A stretch of 64,000 nt of DNA from Gracilibacillus lacisalsi DSM 19029 (GTDB taxonomy: Bacteria; Bacillota; Bacilli; Bacillales; Amphibacillaceae), in the NCBI RefSeq assembly GCF_000377765.1, contig NZ_KB898673.1:13094-77093 (forward strand). The letters are read 5' to 3'. Within the stretch, counting starts at the first letter, position 1. Every line of letters starts with the position of its first letter. Below are positions 61,195 to 64,000 of the stretch, piece by piece. Both the position numbers and the translations under genes were made by a program. Below the pieces are notes generated by a model. The model saw only the letters and a program-made list of their open reading frames with translations, had not been told where the DNA came from and made no database searches.

Positions 61195-64000
61195 TTATTC
61201 TTTAACGCTTAATCGATCCATTGTTATATAAAAGGCTGGAAGTAATAATAAAGTCAACACTGTCGAGAAAATTACCCCAGACACAATCGATACTGCTAAT
61301 GGTTGAAATAAGACATCACCAATAATGATAATGGGTGTTAACGCAGCAATCGAAGTCAACGCTGTTAAAATGATTGGTCGTAATCTTGCACGAGCTGCTG
61401 CAATAATGGCTTCAATGGTATTACCGACATAACGCTCTTTGTTCTGTTCAATAAATTCTATGATTAATATCGAGTTACGAACTACAATACCAGATAAAGA
61501 AACAATACCAAGTACTGCTAAAAAACTTAGAGGCTGACCACTAATAAATAAACCAACAACTGCTCCTGTCATAGCTAAAAAAACAGTACTTGTAATTAAG
61601 ATAGGCATCAATAATGAATTAAATTGGATGGCCAGTGTTATATAGATTAAAAATAGTACAATCACAAATAACTTAGCGATTTCAACAAAAAATTCTGTCT
61701 CTGCACTTGCTTCCCCATCTTCAGTTAACTCATAATTATCACCTAACTGAGCAAACGCTGTGTTCTGTTTTTCAATTAAGTCTGATGTATCAGCAGCGAA
61801 ATCTCCTTCACCAGAATCATATGCAGCAATAGTAAAAGTTCTTTCCCCATTCTCATGAGTGATTGCTGCGGTTTGCTCTTCAGTTGTAGTAGATACAAAC
61901 TCATCATATGAATAAATTTCCGGCATGCCCTCGTCTGAAGCCACGAATACATGTAATGAGCTAAGATCGATTTCTTGTTCTGCTCCTTCATCCAATACTA
62001 ATTCCATGCTCCACCTACTGGTATCTGTATTTATTTCAGAAAGTGGTATACCAGCATTGACAAGCTGAAGTGTGTTTTTTACTTCACGAATCGCAATCCC
62101 ATTTTCTGCTATGAAGTCACGATCGATCTCATAAGTTTTTACTAATTGACTTGTTCCAGTATTTACTGTTGCAATATCAACAGAATCAAGTTTAATTAAT
62201 TCATCCTTTAAAAAATTAGATTGCTCCTGTAACACCGCTAAATCAGATCCTTTAAGTTTTAACTCCATTGTTGGCGATGGCGGTGGACCGGAAACAATTG
62301 TTTCTAGAAAGATTTCTCCATCAGGGAATTGCTCTCGTAGTTCATCCTGATAGAGATTAATAAATTGATCGGCAGAGGTTTGGTCACGGTCAACACGTAC
62401 AACTATTTGACCGGTATTTGCACCGGCCCTCGTTAGGCTTGAGTTAAAGATGTTAGGTAGCCCTGACCCAGTATACCGAACGGTTTCATCAACATGATCC
62501 ATATTTTCCTGAATAAATTGCTCAATTTCAGCTAGTTTTTGATCTGTTTCCTCTATTGGTGTACCTTCATCCAGTGTAAAGGACAGTGTTACTTCCTGGC
62601 GATCTGCAGCAGGGAAGAATTCAAATGGTACTTTGATAACAAGTAACAGTAACAAAATACATACAACTATCCCACTTACTACGGTAAACAAAGGTTTTTT
62701 CAGTGTTACAGGTAAAATGTTTTTCGTGTAGCGATCTTCTAACCACTGGAAAAGGCCTGTTAGTAACCCGGACTTGCGTTTTTTAAAACGATGCAATTTT
62801 AATTGTCTTGTATATTGAATAGTAGGAATAACCATCAAAGAAAGAAGCGTAGAAGCAATAATCGTTCCGATAAGGGCAATTGGTAAAGCTCTAATAAATT
62901 CTCCATTACTACCGGACAAAAAGGTTAAAGGAAAAAAGCTGAACACGATTAATAACGTGGATGTCACAATCGACACACCAACTTCTTTTACTCCTTTTTT
63001 TGCTCCCTCGAGTGGTGCGTCTCCCAATTGATAACGTCGCATTATATTATCATTTACAACAATTGCATCATCTACTAGAATACCTATCGCTACAATAATA
63101 CCTATAATCGAGATTTGGTTAAGATCTACTCCTGTGTATGGCAAAGGAATTAACCCAATAATAATCGAGATAGGGATAGCGAATGCTACTAATATAGCAG
63201 AAGATAATGGTAACCCGAGAATCATAATAACGATAACAGCTAGTAAGGATATTGCAAAGGAAATGAGTAAATTCGTATAAACTTCATCGATAATTGTGCT
63301 TTGTGAATAAAATTGTTCTACAGAAATATTAGCAGGTAACTCCTCTTTTAAGCTCAATATTCTATCATCGATTTTGGATTGCAGGCTTGAGATGTTCACA
63401 CCATTTTCTGCGAACAGTGTTAGCGAGATGACGTTTTTTTGATTATGTGTGATTAAATCTTCAACCGAATTATTGGTTATCGAAATGGTAGCAAGGTCAG
63501 TAAGATTTTTATCCGCTGTTATCTTAATAGTCTCTAACTGTGACAGTTGGTTTACAGAGTCAATATGTAATAAGATATTTTGATCTTGGTCTCGTTCAGT
63601 TCCTAACGCACTTGGAGTTAATTCATTTTGAATGACTTCAATTACTTGATTTGGTTGAATTTGATTTTCTTGAAGTAATTCTTGGTCTAGTGAAATAACT
63701 AATTTTTGATCTGGTAATCCTTTCACTGAAATGTCAGCTATTCCGTTTATTTCGCTTAAAGTAGACTTCCAATTTTCTATTTGTTCATAAGTAGACAACA
63801 ATTGTTTACGATCATCACTTAATAGATGGTAAGTAGCAACACTGGAGGTTGCTAAATTTGTGGTTACATCGGGTGACATTACTTCATCAGGTAGGCTGTT
63901 TTGAGCATCTTGTACTGTCTGACGTATCGTGGAATTAACGAGATCACTATTAACATTATCTTCTAATTTAACAGATATGTTGGAAAAACCATATGTGGAA
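61195..64000 (-). CDS. RND family efflux transporter (SwrC/AcrB type), 5' end outside the window
   Basis: The frame stays open to the window edge, giving the last 934 codons of a protein that is normally about 1,030-1,050 residues. It has the RND layout: outer loops, then IVVNDNIMRRY with GILVDDAIVV before it in helix 4, where the Asp pair carries protons, and the second half with FFVEIAKLFVIVLFLIYITL and GIVSLSGIVVRNSILIIEFI. Gram-positive RND pumps of this type (SwrC/YerP) export lipopeptides and other amphiphiles. The large outer domains are kept, so it is not of the MmpL type. Confidence 0.92.
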   Translation of the reverse strand, partial: STYGFSNISVKLEDNVNSDLVNSTIRQTVQDAQNSLPDEVMSPDVTTNLATSSVATYHLLSDDRKQLLSTYEQIENWKSTLSEINGIADISVKGLPDQKLVISLDQELLQENQIQPNQVIEVIQNELTPSALGTERDQDQNILLHIDSVNQLSQLETIKITADKNLTDLATISITNNSVEDLITHNQKNVISLTLFAENGVNISSLQSKIDDRILSLKEELPANISVEQFYSQSTIIDEVYTNLLISFAISLLAVIVIMILGLPLSSAILVAFAIPISIIIGLIPLPYTGVDLNQISIIGIIVAIGILVDDAIVVNDNIMRRYQLGDAPLEGAKKGVKEVGVSIVTSTLLIVFSFFPLTFLSGSNGEFIRALPIALIGTIIASTLLSLMVIPTIQYTRQLKLHRFKKRKSGLLTGLFQWLEDRYTKNILPVTLKKPLFTVVSGIVVCILLLLLVIKVPFEFFPAADRQEVTLSFTLDEGTPIEETDQKLAEIEQFIQENMDHVDETVRYTGSGLPNIFNSSLTRAGANTGQIVVRVDRDQTSADQFINLYQDELREQFPDGEIFLETIVSGPPPSPTMELKLKGSDLAVLQEQSNFLKDELIKLDSVDIATVNTGTSQLVKTYEIDRDFIAENGIAIREVKNTLQLVNAGIPLSEINTDTSRWSMELVLDEGAEQEIDLSSLHVFVASDEGMPEIYSYDEFVSTTTEEQTAAITHENGERTFTIAAYDSGEGDFAADTSDLIEKQNTAFAQLGDNYELTEDGEASAETEFFVEIAKLFVIVLFLIYITLAIQFNSLLMPILITSTVFLAMTGAVVGLFISGQPLSFLAVLGIVSLSGIVVRNSILIIEFIEQNKERYVGNTIEAIIAAARARLRPIILTALTSIAALTPIIIIGDVLFQPLAVSIVSGVIFSTVLTLLLLPAFYITMDRLSVKE

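Overview
The window reads as chromosomal DNA of a low-GC, spore-forming member of the Bacillaceae. The evidence is a complete three-gene germinant-receptor operon plus a small D-like subunit, a lia cell-envelope stress operon, strong AGGAGG-type ribosome sites, TTG/GTG starts and Bacillus-type riboswitches. Two TRAP uptake systems, a Na+/H+ antiporter and several families of intergenic palindromic repeats suggest the halophilic/alkaliphilic branch (Oceanobacillus, Virgibacillus or Gracilibacillus relatives). That placement is inference. I see no rRNA, tRNA, prophage, transposase or CRISPR array.

Layout. 1-9660: carbohydrate use. A CUT1 ABC importer without its own ATPase, a DUF624 membrane protein, an ABC-F ATPase, an AraC regulator, a GH4 alpha-galactosidase behind a cre-like promoter, and the decayed remains of a GH36 alpha-galactosidase. 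9690-16550: an ArsR regulator with a likely leaderless mRNA, an AHSA1 protein, a YczE-type membrane protein, an operon of one XRE-DUF1232 protein and two SEDS glycosyltransferases, and a membrane protein paired with a TlpA thioredoxin. 16557-22720: a YibE/F pair and the divergent ger operon. 23088-31730: a YeeE/YedE sulfur transporter, TopB, a permuted NlpC/P60-like protein, a double-psi beta-barrel protein and TRAP system 1. 32104-35595: liaIH-liaFSR. 35635-40200: ypmS, ypmR, a MetY fusion under a SAM riboswitch, and Hsp20. 40285-49603: cardiolipin synthase, YfmR, an M29 aminopeptidase, RecQ and a cation/proton antiporter. 49617-53382: an exact tandem duplication of a small coiled-coil gene and TRAP system 2. 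54057-64000: PaiA-like acetyltransferase, an AI-2E family protein, PgcA, a TerC protein under a Mn2+ riboswitch with two terminators in series, an OsmC protein, TcyP, and an RND efflux pump cut by the window edge.

The most informative signals lie between genes. An 83-bp promoter block is shared without gaps by the lia operon and a distant NlpC/P60-like gene, which predicts a new LiaR target. Two 181-bp palindromic elements have the same length and the same 51-bp internal period. Two otherwise different repeat families begin with the same short junction motif, usually just downstream of a gene end or terminator. A 21-bp array keeps its spacing over eight units. Many gene starts were moved from the longest ORF to the start that fits a ribosome binding site.
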